From contig CM075783.1 in assembly GCA_037974665.1 (NCBI GenBank), positions 46,957,318-47,021,317 of the forward strand: 64,000 nucleotides of DNA, given 5' to 3'. This document shows, in pieces, positions 45,401-56,859 of the stretch. Position 1 is the stretch's first letter, and each line of letters begins with the position of its first letter. The notes beneath the pieces were generated by a model. That model made no database searches, was not told the origin of the DNA, and was given only the letters and a program-made list of their open reading frames with translations. Both the position numbers and the translations under genes were made by a program. The stretch is from Ehretia macrophylla (Eukaryota > Streptophyta > Magnoliopsida > Boraginales > Ehretiaceae).

Positions 45401-45433
45401 TTTCAAGGATGAAATTTCTTTAAGGGGGGAGAA
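45399..45433 (+). promoter_or_regulatory. Element C pre-PPT hairpin and polypurine tract
   Basis: AATTTCA-AGGA-TGAAATT perfect stem (45399-45416) then CTTTAAGGGGGGAGAA. The closing base pair is A-T here against G-C in A and B. Confidence 0.8.
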
Positions 45434-47820
45434 TGTGAAACCCCACTTTTCTATCTTATCTCGATTTGTGTGCTTTACCTCGTTTTGCGTGAATTGACCT
45501 GTTTATGTGCTATATGACTTAAAATGTGTTAAATATGTGATTAATACTCCTAATACATGCTAAGTGTGCATTCATAAAATTTTCATAAAAAACGAAATCA
45601 GAAATTTTATCGCCGGTTTTGGTGAATAGTATTTTTGAACACCTGTCCGCTAAAATTTTTACAGGGGTGTTTTAAACGCTTTAAAACCTAGTCCTCGGGT
45701 ATTAATAGACCCGTGTTTGATTAAAATGGATTTGGAATCGATTTTGAAATTTTAAAGATTTTTACACTTTCTTTTGCAAGAAAACGAGTTTTAAGCCGAC
45801 TCGGGTGAAACTATTTTAATGTAACACTCTTTGTCACCTAAAATATAAAGTCTAGAATTAATTTAGGTGTTAATTTAATAGTTGAGCAAGAAATAGTCAA
45901 TAAAATGAATTAAAAGACTAGAAAATAGAATTAAAAGACTAATAAAACTAACATTGACCATTTTTAATATGTTTGACCTTTACTTATATGCATCAACACA
46001 CAATTGAAACAACACAAAACACACTCCAAACACACACAAGGTGGCTGAAACTCCATGGCTTGTTTGTGAGCTTTTTCAACATCCTTTTCAAGCAAATTTT
46101 TCATTAAAAGTTGCAATTCAAGGCCAATTTCCATCAACCAAGACTTGATTCCACCTCTTGAGCATCCATTGAGCATCTTTGTAGCTTCAAAACACATCAA
46201 AGGTGAGAGAAAAATTCTATATCTCAAAAGTCATTTTTTATGTTTTTGCATATAATTGATTATTGAACCGTTAGAATGTTAATTTGAAGTTATATTAATG
46301 CTCAGTGCATGCTAAGGATCGATTATATGTATTCTTGTAAGATTTGAACCGTTGTAGCATAAATTTTTATTTTCGGGTATTTAAAGTTGATAGATTGGCC
46401 ATTTGTTGATTATTTTGAGTTGTAGTGGTTGAAATCGATTGTCATTGATTTCTAAAAGTTTGTTAATTACGTGGTAGCGCCATTATAATGCCGAATTTTC
46501 AATTGTGATGTTGCTGTGAAAATCCAAAAATTTCAGCCTAGGTGCATTGAGGTTTTAGGGTTGTTGGGCTTGATTTTGATGTGTCTTGGTTGGTTTCCGA
46601 GAGAGCTAATGTGGTTGATTGAAAGGGTGAGTGATAGAAACTGATTTGGAGTTGTTTGGATTAGTAGAATGTAAGATATGATTATTTGAAGTTTAGGTTG
46701 TCTTTCTTTAAAATGTTGAGTTATGCCTTTAGATGATTGGGTGGTGTTTGAATGATTGAATTGTGAGTTGTTAATGGTTAGATTAAGGTTTCATTGTGTG
46801 TTTAATGCATGTTAAGTTGGATGGCCTACTTTGTCATCTAACTTAGTTGTTTGTGGTTTAATTGATTATTTGATGTTATATTGATGAAAAGATGATTATT
46901 GATTGATTATTGATGAACCGGGAGATAGTCAACGAAAAAGGTTGTCTTCCTGTGATGTGATGTTTATTATTATTGCTGAGTCTTGGTATGTGTGTGCCAC
47001 CTCTCGGGCAGCGTCGGGCTGATAACGGCATGACTACCAGAGGCTACCCCCAGCTTGCATGACGGAGGTGTCATGGAGAGAGGGGATAGAGAGGTACCTC
47101 GGGTGCGTGAGTAATGGGGAGTTATAAGAAGAACGGTTGAGATCGTGATGGCGTTTGGAGCTACACCAACTAGAGTATCCTTTATTGATTGGTCATTATA
47201 GTTATATGTTTATATTGTTATTAATGTTTTATTGTGTGTTTACTGCTCAAAGGATCATTTCCAAGGAGTATAGTAAATACTGTTAGAGATCTATCGGATC
47301 CTCACTGAACTTGTTTTATATAAGCTCACTCTCTATTATTGCATGCATGTAGGTGTTACTGATTCCGATTACGGGTACGTTCCTCTTGAAGGGGAAAATG
47401 TGCCTTTCGTGGATGAGTCTTATGTGCAGGAGTGATTGCCATGAGATTGTTTGTAGTTGAAGTATTATGATGTATTATAAACCTACTTTAACTTAAAGAC
47501 TTATGTATAATGGTGTAGTAGTCTTCTTTTTATCATGTTTAGATTACTAGTTGGTTTATAATCTATTTTGATATGTATGTATAGATTATGTATTATGTTG
47601 GAACGGAGGCGTATAACTAAGAATGATTATTGTATAATATGGTTATGTTGTATATTGTTAACTTAATTGAGGAGTTAATTGTTGAATGGTTGAGGAGTTT
47701 GGTTGTATGATGTTCTGAGAGGTTGGTTTAGAGCCTCGGTGTCTTAATTACTATCGTTATATTGCCGAAATTCCGTTGCGTCCTGACTGATTGTAGGTGG
47801 AGTTGAGTTGGGGCGTGACA
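45434..47820 (+). mobile_element. 3' LTR of element C
   Basis: 2,387 bp, same order of landmarks as the 5' LTR: donor-like site at 46203, GC-rich box about 46985-47105 (a short deletion removes GTCGGGTT), hairpin at 47306-47328 with one mismatch (TGAACTT), TATATAAG at 47317-47324, acceptor GTAG ending at 47352, and a micro-ORF truncated by TGA at 47433. Confidence 0.95.
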
Positions 47821-47825
47821 ACAAG

Positions 47826-49939
47826 GTAGGTTCCTTGATCTCCACCCTTGCCAAACTTGTCTTCCGGCTCAATGCATCTGCCACCACGTTTGCCTTCCCG
47901 GGCACATAATTTATAGTGAATTGTAGTCATCCAAGAACTCCTTCAATCGTCTATGTGTCATGTTCAACTCCTTTTGAGAAAAAAGAGGTATCTCAAACTT
48001 ACTATCCCACAAATAATGCCTCCACTTATTCAACACAAATACAATGGCTGCAAGTTCCAAGTCATGTGTAGGGTAGATCATCTCATAAGGCTTTAGTTTC
48101 CGTGATGCATAAGCTATGACCTGATTGTTTTGCATCAATACACAACCTAACTCTTCCCTTGAAGCATCACTATAAATAACAAACCTTTGACTCCCTTCGG
48201 GCAATACTAACACAGGAGCAGTTGTCAATCTCTTCTTTATCTCCTCGAAACTGTTTTCACATTTTTTATCCCACACGAAACTGACCTTCTTTTGTGTGAG
48301 CTTCGTGAGTGGCCCCGCAAGCTTGGAGAAATCCTTCACAAACCTCCTATAGTACCCTACCAAACTGAGAAAACTATGCACCTCGTTGACATTCTCCGGC
48401 TTCTTCCATGATTGCACAACATCAATCTTTGACGGATCCACCGTAATCCCTTCTTGAGAAATTACATGTCCCAAGAATGCCACTTGCTTGAGCAAGAACC
48501 CACATTTGCTGAACTTGGCAAATAATTGATGCTTTCTCAGCCTTTGCAACACAAAATGAAAATGCCTCTCATGTTCCTCCTCGATCTTTGAATATACAGG
48601 ATATGATCTATAAAGATCACTACAAACTACTCCAGATACGGTTAAAACACCCTGTGCATCAAGTCCATAAAAGCAGCATGAGCATTTGTCAATTCAAATG
48701 ACATTAGAACAAACTCATAATGCTCGTACCTTATTCTGAAAGTAGACTTAGGCACATCCTCCTGTTTGATACGAAGTTGATAATAGCCTTGCCTTAAGTC
48801 AAATTTCGAATAGATCTTGGCTACTTGGAGTTGGTCAAACAATTCATCGATCAATGACAACGGTTACTTGTTCTTTATAATCACCTGGTTCAACCCCCAG
48901 TAATCAATACAGAGCCTCAACGTCCCATCCTTCTTCTTCACAAATAGGACTAGAGAGCCTCATAGAGACAAGCTAGATTGAATGAAACCCTTCTCTAACA
49001 AACCTTGTAGTTGAACCTTTAACTCTTGCAATTCAGCTGGACCTACACGGTACGGAGCTTTAGAGATCGGCTGTGTACCTAGCAACTCCTCCGGGAATAC
49101 ATCAACATACTCTCTAACAACTGGCACTTCTGTCAACTTGACTTGATATGTTGGCTTGTTAATTAAATAACCCAAATAGCCACTGCAACCTTTCCTCATA
49201 TACTTCATAGCTTTGATCGAGGATATCACGGCCTTCCCTAATAAATCACGTTTTCCCTTCACCTTGAGCACAGGTTGTCCCGGTACCAGGAACTCTATAA
49301 TCTTCGACCGACAATCTAGTTGCGCATGATGCCGTGGCAACCAATCCATCCCTAAAATAACTTCATAATCCCAAAAAATAAGCACTATAAGAACGACCAA
49401 AACTCTCGATCTCCAACCCGAATCTTACATTCTTTACATGCCAACCTAGTAGCACATTTGGATCCCATTAGAGTACTAACCTCTACATGATATGACAAGT
49501 TTTCCACCGACAACTTAATGCGAAATGCATATTTGGGAGTTATGAATAAATGCATGGCTCCAATATCAATAAGCACCTTAACACATTGATTTTGAATCAG
49601 GAAAGTACCTTCAACAATAGCTGTATCATCTAGAATCTCTGTTTGATCCATAGCATAGGCTCGAGCTTGAATTATTTGGCCTGGGGCATTTCTTGAAGGT
49701 TGATTCTGCATACCTTTGTCTGCCACCTCGGGCAATCCCTAGCTTGGTATTTATCACTTCCGTACCCCAAACACGTGCCAAGTTTCTTCCAACATTGGGC
49801 TTCCACATGCCCCTCTTACTGCAATAGTTGTACAAGGTACCCTGAGTAGTAGTAATAGGACTAGTTTTACCACGAGCTGGTTGATTGGCTGGGGCATTCG
49901 GCTGTGGTCTAGGAGCAACTGGTCTCACTTGGCCTTGGT
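47826..49939 (-). pseudogene. Element D gag C-terminus, protease, RT and RNase H, first part
   Basis: Minus strand from 49939: QVRPVAPRPQ linker, a decayed CCHC pair (LYNYCSKRGMW, then TKLGIAR) at 49850-49730, protease with DIG instead of DSG (LIDIGAMHLFITP, about 49590) and LGMDWLPRHHAQLDC, RT from about 49030 ([30 protein letters not shown]) with the active site changed to FIDH near 48620, then RNase H ([25 protein letters not shown]) to 47911. It stops at KEPTLL where C inserted; SQI follows on the other side at 18145. The 5' LTR and most of gag are missing, cut at 49940. Confidence 0.9.
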
Positions 49940-50122
49940 TGTAAAGCCCCTTATCGTGACCAAATAAAACTTTTCAGCTGCTTACAAGAGTATGGTTGAT
50001 TTCCTTTAACTTTCGGGCCATTTCGGCTATTTTCCCAGTAGGGGTTTTCGGTTCTGAAAAGGGGTTTCACTTCGGGGACAATTATAGGAAAATCGGGACC
50101 CCGCTGCGAAGAACGAACATAC
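49940..50122 (+). mobile_element. P-family LTR start fragment at a rearranged junction
   Basis: TGTAAAGCCCCTTATCGTGACC and the next about 180 bases match the start of LTR P (5541-5720: AACTTTTCAGCTGCTTA.AAGAGTATGG, GGGCCATTTCGGCTATTTT, AAAAGGGGTTTCACTTCGGGG.CAATTATA). It ends abruptly at the first copy of a 20-bp repeat. Confidence 0.7.
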
Positions 50123-50197
50123 GCCATTCTATAAGGAGTTCTGAAGCTGAATTTTCAATTCCTGAAGTTTGACCGGTGCCATTCTATAAGGAGTTCT
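50123..50197. repeat. 20-bp direct repeat bracketing the rearranged junction
   Basis: GCCATTCTATAAGGAGTTCT occurs at 50123-50142 and 50178-50197. The second copy is the natural minus-strand coding for RTPYRMA at the protease-RT border of element F. The 35 bases between the copies continue F coding (APVKLQELKIQ on the minus strand). Confidence 0.9.
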
Positions 50198-52005
50198 AGA
50201 AATGATGTAATGCTCGGCATTAGGTCAATCACAATCTCCCTATCTGGTGGTAAACCCGGTAATTCATCGGGAAAAACACCAGGGAAGTCCTTTACAATTA
50301 GAACCTCGTTCAAATTCAACTTATCAGTAGGTTGATTGATTAGATAAGCTAGGTAAGCTTCACAATCCTTATTCAACAACATGGAAGCCTTGATTGATGA
50401 TAAAAGGGGCGTTCTAGTTGCCCTGCGGTTCCCAACAATCTCAAGCACTGGTTGGTCAAGAATCTGAAGATAAACAATTTTTGTTCTACAGTCCAACAGT
50501 GCATAGTATTTCCCTAACCAATCCATTCCCAATATGATTTCAAAGTCACAAAAGGGCAGTATGATTAAATCAGCAGGAAAATTACGGTCCTCAATGCATA
50601 TATCACAAGATTTACAAATAGACTCAGTAACAAATTTTGCGCCTAAAGGTGTACTAACTTCAACTTTATGTGGCAGTTTATCAATACTAACACTCACAGA
50701 TTGTGCACATGTAGGAGTTATAAAGGAATGCATAGCCCTGGGATCAATCAAAACTTTAACTGGCTGAGTATTGAGAAGAAAGGTACCTTACACTATAGCT
50801 ATAGATCGGGTAACTCATCCACATCTAGAAAACAAAGGCCCTAGCCTATATCCTCTGTCCCAGGCCTGTACCTGCAACCCTGTTCTGTACACCCTGGCCT
50901 CCAGTACGGCCGTGAACATTCTTAAACTTAGGGCAATCTTTCACCCTATGTTGATCGCTCCTACAGCTAGTGCACTTACCACTCTTCCTCTAGCAGTTAA
51001 CTTCAATGTGCCCCGATCGATTACAAAAGTTACACTGTTGATTTTGTCGTACAACAGTGCCTCACATAGGTGCGGGGGCTTTGACAGTGGTAGTAGCTAT
51101 ACCTCTCTGCTGAGGTCTAGTCACAGCTGGTCTCACCTGAATCTGATACTGAGGCTGATACGGGCACTGCTGAGGAACCTGAACAAAAGTGTGATACTGC
51201 CTTGCTGACTTTGGCTGCTCTGGTCCAAGTATTGTTTCTTACTCGGCTGGCTACTCTCAACTATCATCTCTGCCTTCCGTTTCTCAAATTTTGAGGCTGC
51301 TTAGAATGCCTTGGAATAAGTAGCATAATGTTGCCCAGTCAAATGCAATTGTATATCCATTCTCAACCAACGAACAAACCTGTTAATCATCCTCCTAGCT
51401 GGCTATACCAGCTCAGGCATATACCTTGACAATCTGACAAATCTAGCCTCATACTGTGTGACAGTCATGTTTCCCTGCCTCAGGCTCACAAATTCCTCTA
51501 CCCGCTTTTCCCTAGCCATCTCAGGAATATACTTGTCCCGAAACTCACTCACGAAGTCATCCCACAAATGCGGAATATCCTCACTGTCCCACCTCAACCT
51601 GACAGTGTTCCACCACTATTTTGCGTCGCCGTCAAACAGGAATACTGCATATGCTATTTTTCTCTCTTCAGTGTATCCCAAGGCAACATAAATCTTCTCA
51701 ACATGGTTAAGCCATTTCTCGGCTGCCTCGTCATCCGGCTCTCCGAATAACTTACCCGGCTCATGCCTAAGGAATTTCTCTAACTAATTGTTCTCAACCC
51801 TATGGCCCTGTCCACTAGGATTAACTTGATTTCCTAGGGGATTATTATTCCGCTCCTGCCTCTATTCATGCAGTACCTGAGTAATCCGGTCAACTGCAGT
51901 GGTCATAGTAGCCATAAAATGTTCAGGCATCGGTTGCTGACCCTGTTCTGCTGCCTCTTGCTCTGCCTCTGCCTCTTGACCCCGAGTACGACAACGTGGT
52001 GCAAT
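50143..52005 (-). pseudogene. Element F gag, CCHC and protease (minus strand)
   Basis: The start is lost: ATT in place of ATG at about 52005, followed by APRCRTRGQEAEAEQ, like the N-terminus of B. Capsid core about 51780-51300 (LFGEPDDEAAEKWL, FLFDGDAK then a stop, RWDSEDIPHLWDDFVSEFRDKYIPEM, GNMTVTQYEARFVRLSRYMPELV). A decayed linker and zinc region follow at about 51060-50930. Protease 50751-50200 has DPR in place of DSG (MIDPRAMHSFITPTC) but keeps LGMDWLGKYYALLDC. It ends in the first RT codons. Several stops and frame breaks. F is closest to B by gag, protease and LTR start. Confidence 0.85.
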
Positions 52006-52316
52006 AGTAACAACTTACAGTAGCTGTGGCAACATATAAAAGCAGTTTATAGACAGAAATATAATACATAAGATTAGATGACACTCAAGTTAATAACAAT
52101 CGAGATATCCTATCACACAATTCACATAGCACACAATTTGACATGTCATACTAGTTCACTTAAACACATAAGCATTCCAAGTTCACATGATCATGTTATA
52201 ACACCTTTCACTTAACAATCACGCAATAACACTTAATCATTTTAGACCTTTACCCCACAAACCGACAAACATATCCCGGCTCATGCAATACTAACATGAT
52301 CTGATACCACCTAAGA
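52006..52316 (-). other. Leader of element F with primer-binding site
   Basis: Minus-strand primer-binding site TGGTATCAGATC (52298-52309), two bases different at the end from TGGTATCAGAGC, 7 bases inside the LTR end. The remaining leader is AT-rich without a gene. Confidence 0.8.
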
Positions 52317-54629
52317 TGTCACGCCCCGACCCGACCCCACAAAAGGCCATGTCCGGACCCGACATGCGGATGGATTCTCCTCTGTACCGTAGACAATCTT
52401 AAATCCCTACATTCAATAGAATACATGAGGAAACTACAATATTCATTTGAAACAAGACAACTTCCTTTGAAAACACACATTCTTTCATTAACCAACTTGA
52501 TAAGAACCCAAAATGTCATGCATACTACACATGTACTTATGCCACTAAGCAGTTAAAGCCATTAGCATGCAATGCGTTCCCTAGTCATTCGAGTACAGTC
52601 TTTTCAACTTTACAAACTTTTACCTTATACAGTACAAGACCATAAAGGCCTCAAAATAGAAACTACATACAAGGCTACAAGCCTCAAAATAAAGTGACAA
52701 CCAAGAAGCATGTACATCAAGCATGGCCCACCACAAAAGTTTGGCAACCAACCACCAGTTAAGCAAAGAAAGTGCAATCAAGGAAACACCTCCACTTGCT
52801 CCTTCTCCTCGTCGACCATCTCAATAGGAACAACCTCAACTACTCTTGTGAACTATGGTATAGAAAGGGATGAGCAAAAACTATTGCTTAGCGAGGGTTA
52901 AATAGTCTCACAGGACAGAGGTGAGAGAAGAGTGCAATGCAAATAGCCAAGCAGGTCAATCAATTAAACATTTAAGAAGAACAAGACCAAACCAATCAAA
53001 TAAGTCAAGACAAGCATTATAAGCACTAAGGCTATAACTATTCAATTAAAGGATACAATTTACTTTCCACGAGCAACTTCAATCACGATTTCGATGACGA
53101 CGCGCCTGCCCAACCACCTTATAACTTCAGTTTGGAATACCCCAGAAGTACCCAATCAATACTACGACCTAAATCTTCCTAGGCGGTACCCCAAACAAGA
53201 AAGGGAATAGGACACAGAGCTAGAACAACCAACCCTGGCAACCCGAGGCTACCAAGAGAGGCTCATCATACCTGCCCCTAACTCTATGGATGCAATACAA
53301 TATATAATATAACAATCGAGTGATAGAGCCATACGTGGGAGAATAACAAAGTAGGTTACCCTCGCATGCAATAGCAACAATTGATATACATTTCAATCCT
53401 TAATAAGTATAACAAGCATAATAAACAACAACTAGCATTTTAAAAGCAAAGCACTATAAAAACCAACCCAATCACACAACGACCCCAACTTTTAAAATGC
53501 TACTACTTCCAAACCAGCCACGAGTTTTGGAAACTGACTTCACTACTCATCCTAAGACCGCATAAGGCACGACTAGAAGCCACAAAACCCTACTTTAATC
53601 TAGAATTCCCACAAAGCCCTGATTTACCCCTTTGCTCATTTGAACTATAGCTACCCTAACCAAACACCCAACCAATTCCATAACCACATCAAAAGTGCTT
53701 CCATGGCCTCCCGAGACAATACCACCACGCAAAACAAGAAAATGCCAAACTCGACCGAAGTAACCCCAACATGAACCAAAGCATTTTTCTCTGTTTTTCC
53801 ATTGCACAACCTATATAAACCACACATTTAAGCATTCTAGCATATCTAGCACCTTTCCACATCAACAGAATGCAATACAAAACAAAATTTAAAAATGAGG
53901 GTTTTAATATTTATAATTTACTATTCCATTGTCATTTTAAATTGCAATAGTCGAATTCAACTGTAGAAAATGGTAAAAACTCATAAATACATGTTCCACA
54001 ATCATCAAGGAACATTCTTCAAGCAACAAAATGATCAAAATAACATTCTACACATAAATCCCAAAAATTAAAGTTTATACATGTATTCAAATGCGCAAAT
54101 AACGATGCATCCCTCACCTTAGCTGCTATTAGATGCTAGGAAAACAACGTTGGAAACCCCGTGAACAATCCTAAGCAAGCCCATGCGAAGATGTGAAGAT
54201 TTGAAGTTGAAAGGTTTTTTTTTTTTCTTTTTCCCTTGAAGTTTCGGCCCTAGCCATTTTTTTAGCTTTTGCTTTGTTTTTTGCTTGTATTATGCATATA
54301 AAAGATGACAACTCAAGGTCAAAGGCCAAGGTCTTGGTCAACCTAATTAAAATTGGTCTAGCTAAGTTATTTTTTTGACAAATTAAACTTAAAACAAGAC
54401 AACAATTGCAATTCTAATTAAAACTAACTAAACTATAAACACTAAAACTCTAAAAATACTAAAACACTATTTGTTGAAGACTAGAAAACCCTCTCTAGCT
54501 AACATTCTCGAAATGTGATGCACTTTACGACAATGAACCAAAAACATATAAACAACATAGAATTTTATAAAAACACAAATTCCAGAAAAAGAAACAAAAA
54601 AATTTCATGTTCTAGGCTCGGGTATTACA
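52317..54629 (-). mobile_element. 5' LTR of element F (minus strand)
   Basis: 2,313 bp. Minus strand TGTAATACCCGAGCC at 54629 to GGGTCGGGGCGTGACA at 52317. It has TATA-like TTTTATATGC near 54300, donor-like TAAG|GTGAGGG at 54117, GC-rich box 53270-53170, hairpin TGAGCAA/TTGCTTA at 52890-52871, and CACAAG near 52845 followed by the acidic frame. The F 3' LTR is not in the window. Confidence 0.85.
52778..52849 (-). CDS. Acidic micro-ORF in LTR F
   Basis: The minus-strand frame TRVVEVVPIEMVDEEKEQVE then VFP-stop follows the hairpin and a CACAAG acceptor-like site. It shares the acidic character, VP and VDEE elements and the Pro-stop end with other LTR micro-ORFs. Homology is uncertain. Confidence 0.3.
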   Translation of the reverse strand, partial: TRVVEVVPIEMVDEEKEQVEVFP

Positions 54630-56859
54630 GAGCTTGGAACAACTTCTGAATTGGTTCCCACCTTCCTTCAATGGTGAGCTCGATGACGAGAAGGCAGAAA
54701 ATTGGTTGCAATTAATGGAAAAAGATATTTGAAGGATTACAATGCTCTAAGGAAGAAAAAGTGACCTTTGCAGTTTACCAGCTCGAAGGAGACGTAGAGG
54801 TTTGGTAGGACCGTACCCGAAAGATGTAGGACGAGCGGCAGACGGCTATAGTTTGAAGGAACTTTGTTAAGGTATTTCGAAGAGTTATATTATGGAGTTA
54901 GCTAGGGAAATGCATGAAGAATAATTTATTCACTTGACTCAAGGGGATATAACAGTGGCTAAGTATGAAGCTAAGTTCACGCACGTGGCTCGATTTGTAC
55001 CATACATGGTGCGCACCACGAAAAGGATAATCAGGAAATTTTTACAGGGACTGCGTCTAGATATTCAGCTTGCTTTGGCATTGTGAGATTATGCTATGTA
55101 CAACCACGCAGTTCAGGCTGCAATGAGAATTGAGAAACGAAAGGCGAAGGTTAGGGAAGTTCAGAACGCCAAACGGTCAAACAATGTATCAACTTCTCAA
55201 GGACCAGCTAAGGCCGCACGTGCTAACATGCCTATACTTGGTTCCTAGAATCAATACTTGGTGTAAGCAGGTCCAAACCTGCCTAGGCTGAGAAATAACT
55301 AACCTCCTTAGAAGGTGACTTGCGACTTCTGTAGGAAACGAGGTCACATTGGTGACCAGTGTTGGAATAAGAGTGGGAAGTGTTTGATATGTGGTAGTGA
55401 TCAGCACCGGGTGGTGGATTGCCCTAAGGGTAAGAATCGTGTGCCACCTGCGGGGCCTGTTGAGAACACTGCTTCGCGAGCATAAGCCAGGGTCTTTGCG
55501 GTCGAGCAGGAACAAATTTTGAAAGAAGCCGCTGTTATCGAAGGTAACTTATTGATCTCTAGCTACCCTGTTAAAGTGTTAATTGACTTAGGAGCAACTC
55601 CTTCGTTTATTACTCCTGAATGTGTACAACATGTAGACTAGAACCTATTCCTACTCTGTGTGAATTGGAAGTTAGAACCCCTATGGGCGCAAAAACTATA
55701 ACTGATCTAGTTTGTAAAGATTGCCTGATTGAAATAAACGACAGGTTACTAGAAGCTAACCTGGTAGTGCTACCCTTTAGAGAATATGAAGTTATCTTGT
55801 GAATGGACTGGTTGGCTAAGTACTATGTTCAGTTGGATTGTCGCACGAAGATTGTTAGGTTTTGCATGCCAGGCCAGCCAGTGGAAGAAGTGCAGGGACA
55901 TGGGAAAAGACCGGGGAAGTCATTGATTTCAGCAACGAAAGCTATTAAACTGGTTTGGAAGAGTTGTAAGGGATGTTTGACTTACCTGATTAATAAACCA
56001 ACAGACAAACTCAAACTAGAGGATGTGTCGGTAGTAAACCAGTACCCAAAAATATTTCCTGAGGAATTACCAGGGCTACCCCCTGAAAGAGAAATAGAGT
56101 TTACCATAGAATTGATCATCGGGGCACAACCTGTGGCAATAGCACCCTATAGGATGGCTACAACCGAGTTGCAGGAGTTAAACAAACAGCTACAGGAGCT
56201 AATGGTTAAAGGTTTTGTCTAGCCTAGTACCTCACCTTGGGGAACACCTGTTCTATTTGTTAAAAAGAAGGATCGAACCATGAGAATATGCATCGACTAT
56301 CGATGGCTGAATCAGCTAACTATCAAGAATAAGTACCTTTTACCATTGATAGATGAACTATTTGATCAATTAAGTGAGGCCAAGGTGTTCTCTAAGTTTG
56401 ATCTATGACATGGATACTACGAATTGAAGATTAAAGCAGAAGACATACCAAAAACCACCTTCTGAACTCGATACAGACATTATGAGTTCATAGTAATGCC
56501 CTTTGGGTTAACAAATGCACTGGCAAAATTTATGGATTTGATGCATCGGGTGTTCTGACCTTATTTGGATCAGTTTGTGGGTATCTTTAAAGATTATATT
56601 TTGGTATACTCAAGGTCTAAGGACGAACAGAACAACACTTACATATGTTATTACAAAAGTTGCATGAGCATCAGTTGTGCGTAAAATTTAGAAAGTGCGA
56701 ATTCTGGTTATCTCAAGTGGCATTCTTGGGACACATAGTTACCCATAAGGGAATAGCAGTAGATCCAGCAAAGATTCAGGAAGTTATGTACTGGAAGAAG
56801 CCAGAGACAGTTCAAAAAATTCAGATTTTTCTAGGATTGGCTGCATATTATAGGAGTTT
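54630..56859 (+). pseudogene. Element K remnant: gag, CCHC, protease, RT
   Basis: Opens in the capsid core (NWFPPSFNGELDDEKAENWL, EEKVTFAVYQLEGDVEVW). CCHC knuckles are well preserved at 55321-55422 (CDFCRKRGHIGDQC, CLICGSDQHRVVDC). The protease has DLG in place of DSG (VLIDLGATPSFITPECVQ, about 55580), with a TGA before MDWLAKYYVQLDC (55803). RT follows from 56150 (TELQELNKQLQELMVKGFV) with the active site decayed to FKDY near 56590. RNase H is absent: element M inserts at 56860 after LGLAAYYRSF. At least six stops. The gag N-terminus and LTR are missing, cut by LTR F at 54629. Confidence 0.88.

Larger units (their letters stand above)
18146..47820 (+). mobile_element. Element C, outer retrotransposon of a three-level nest
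   Basis: The outer boundaries are TGTGAAACCC at 18146 and GGGGCGTGACA at 47820, flanked by the perfect 5-bp duplication acaag (18141-18145 and 47821-47825). Without the inserted B and one copy of its duplication, C is about 9.77 kb. The target is the RNase H-integrase spacer of element D, which resumes on both sides in the same reading direction. LTR divergence of several dozen substitutions makes it the oldest of the three. Confidence 0.95.
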
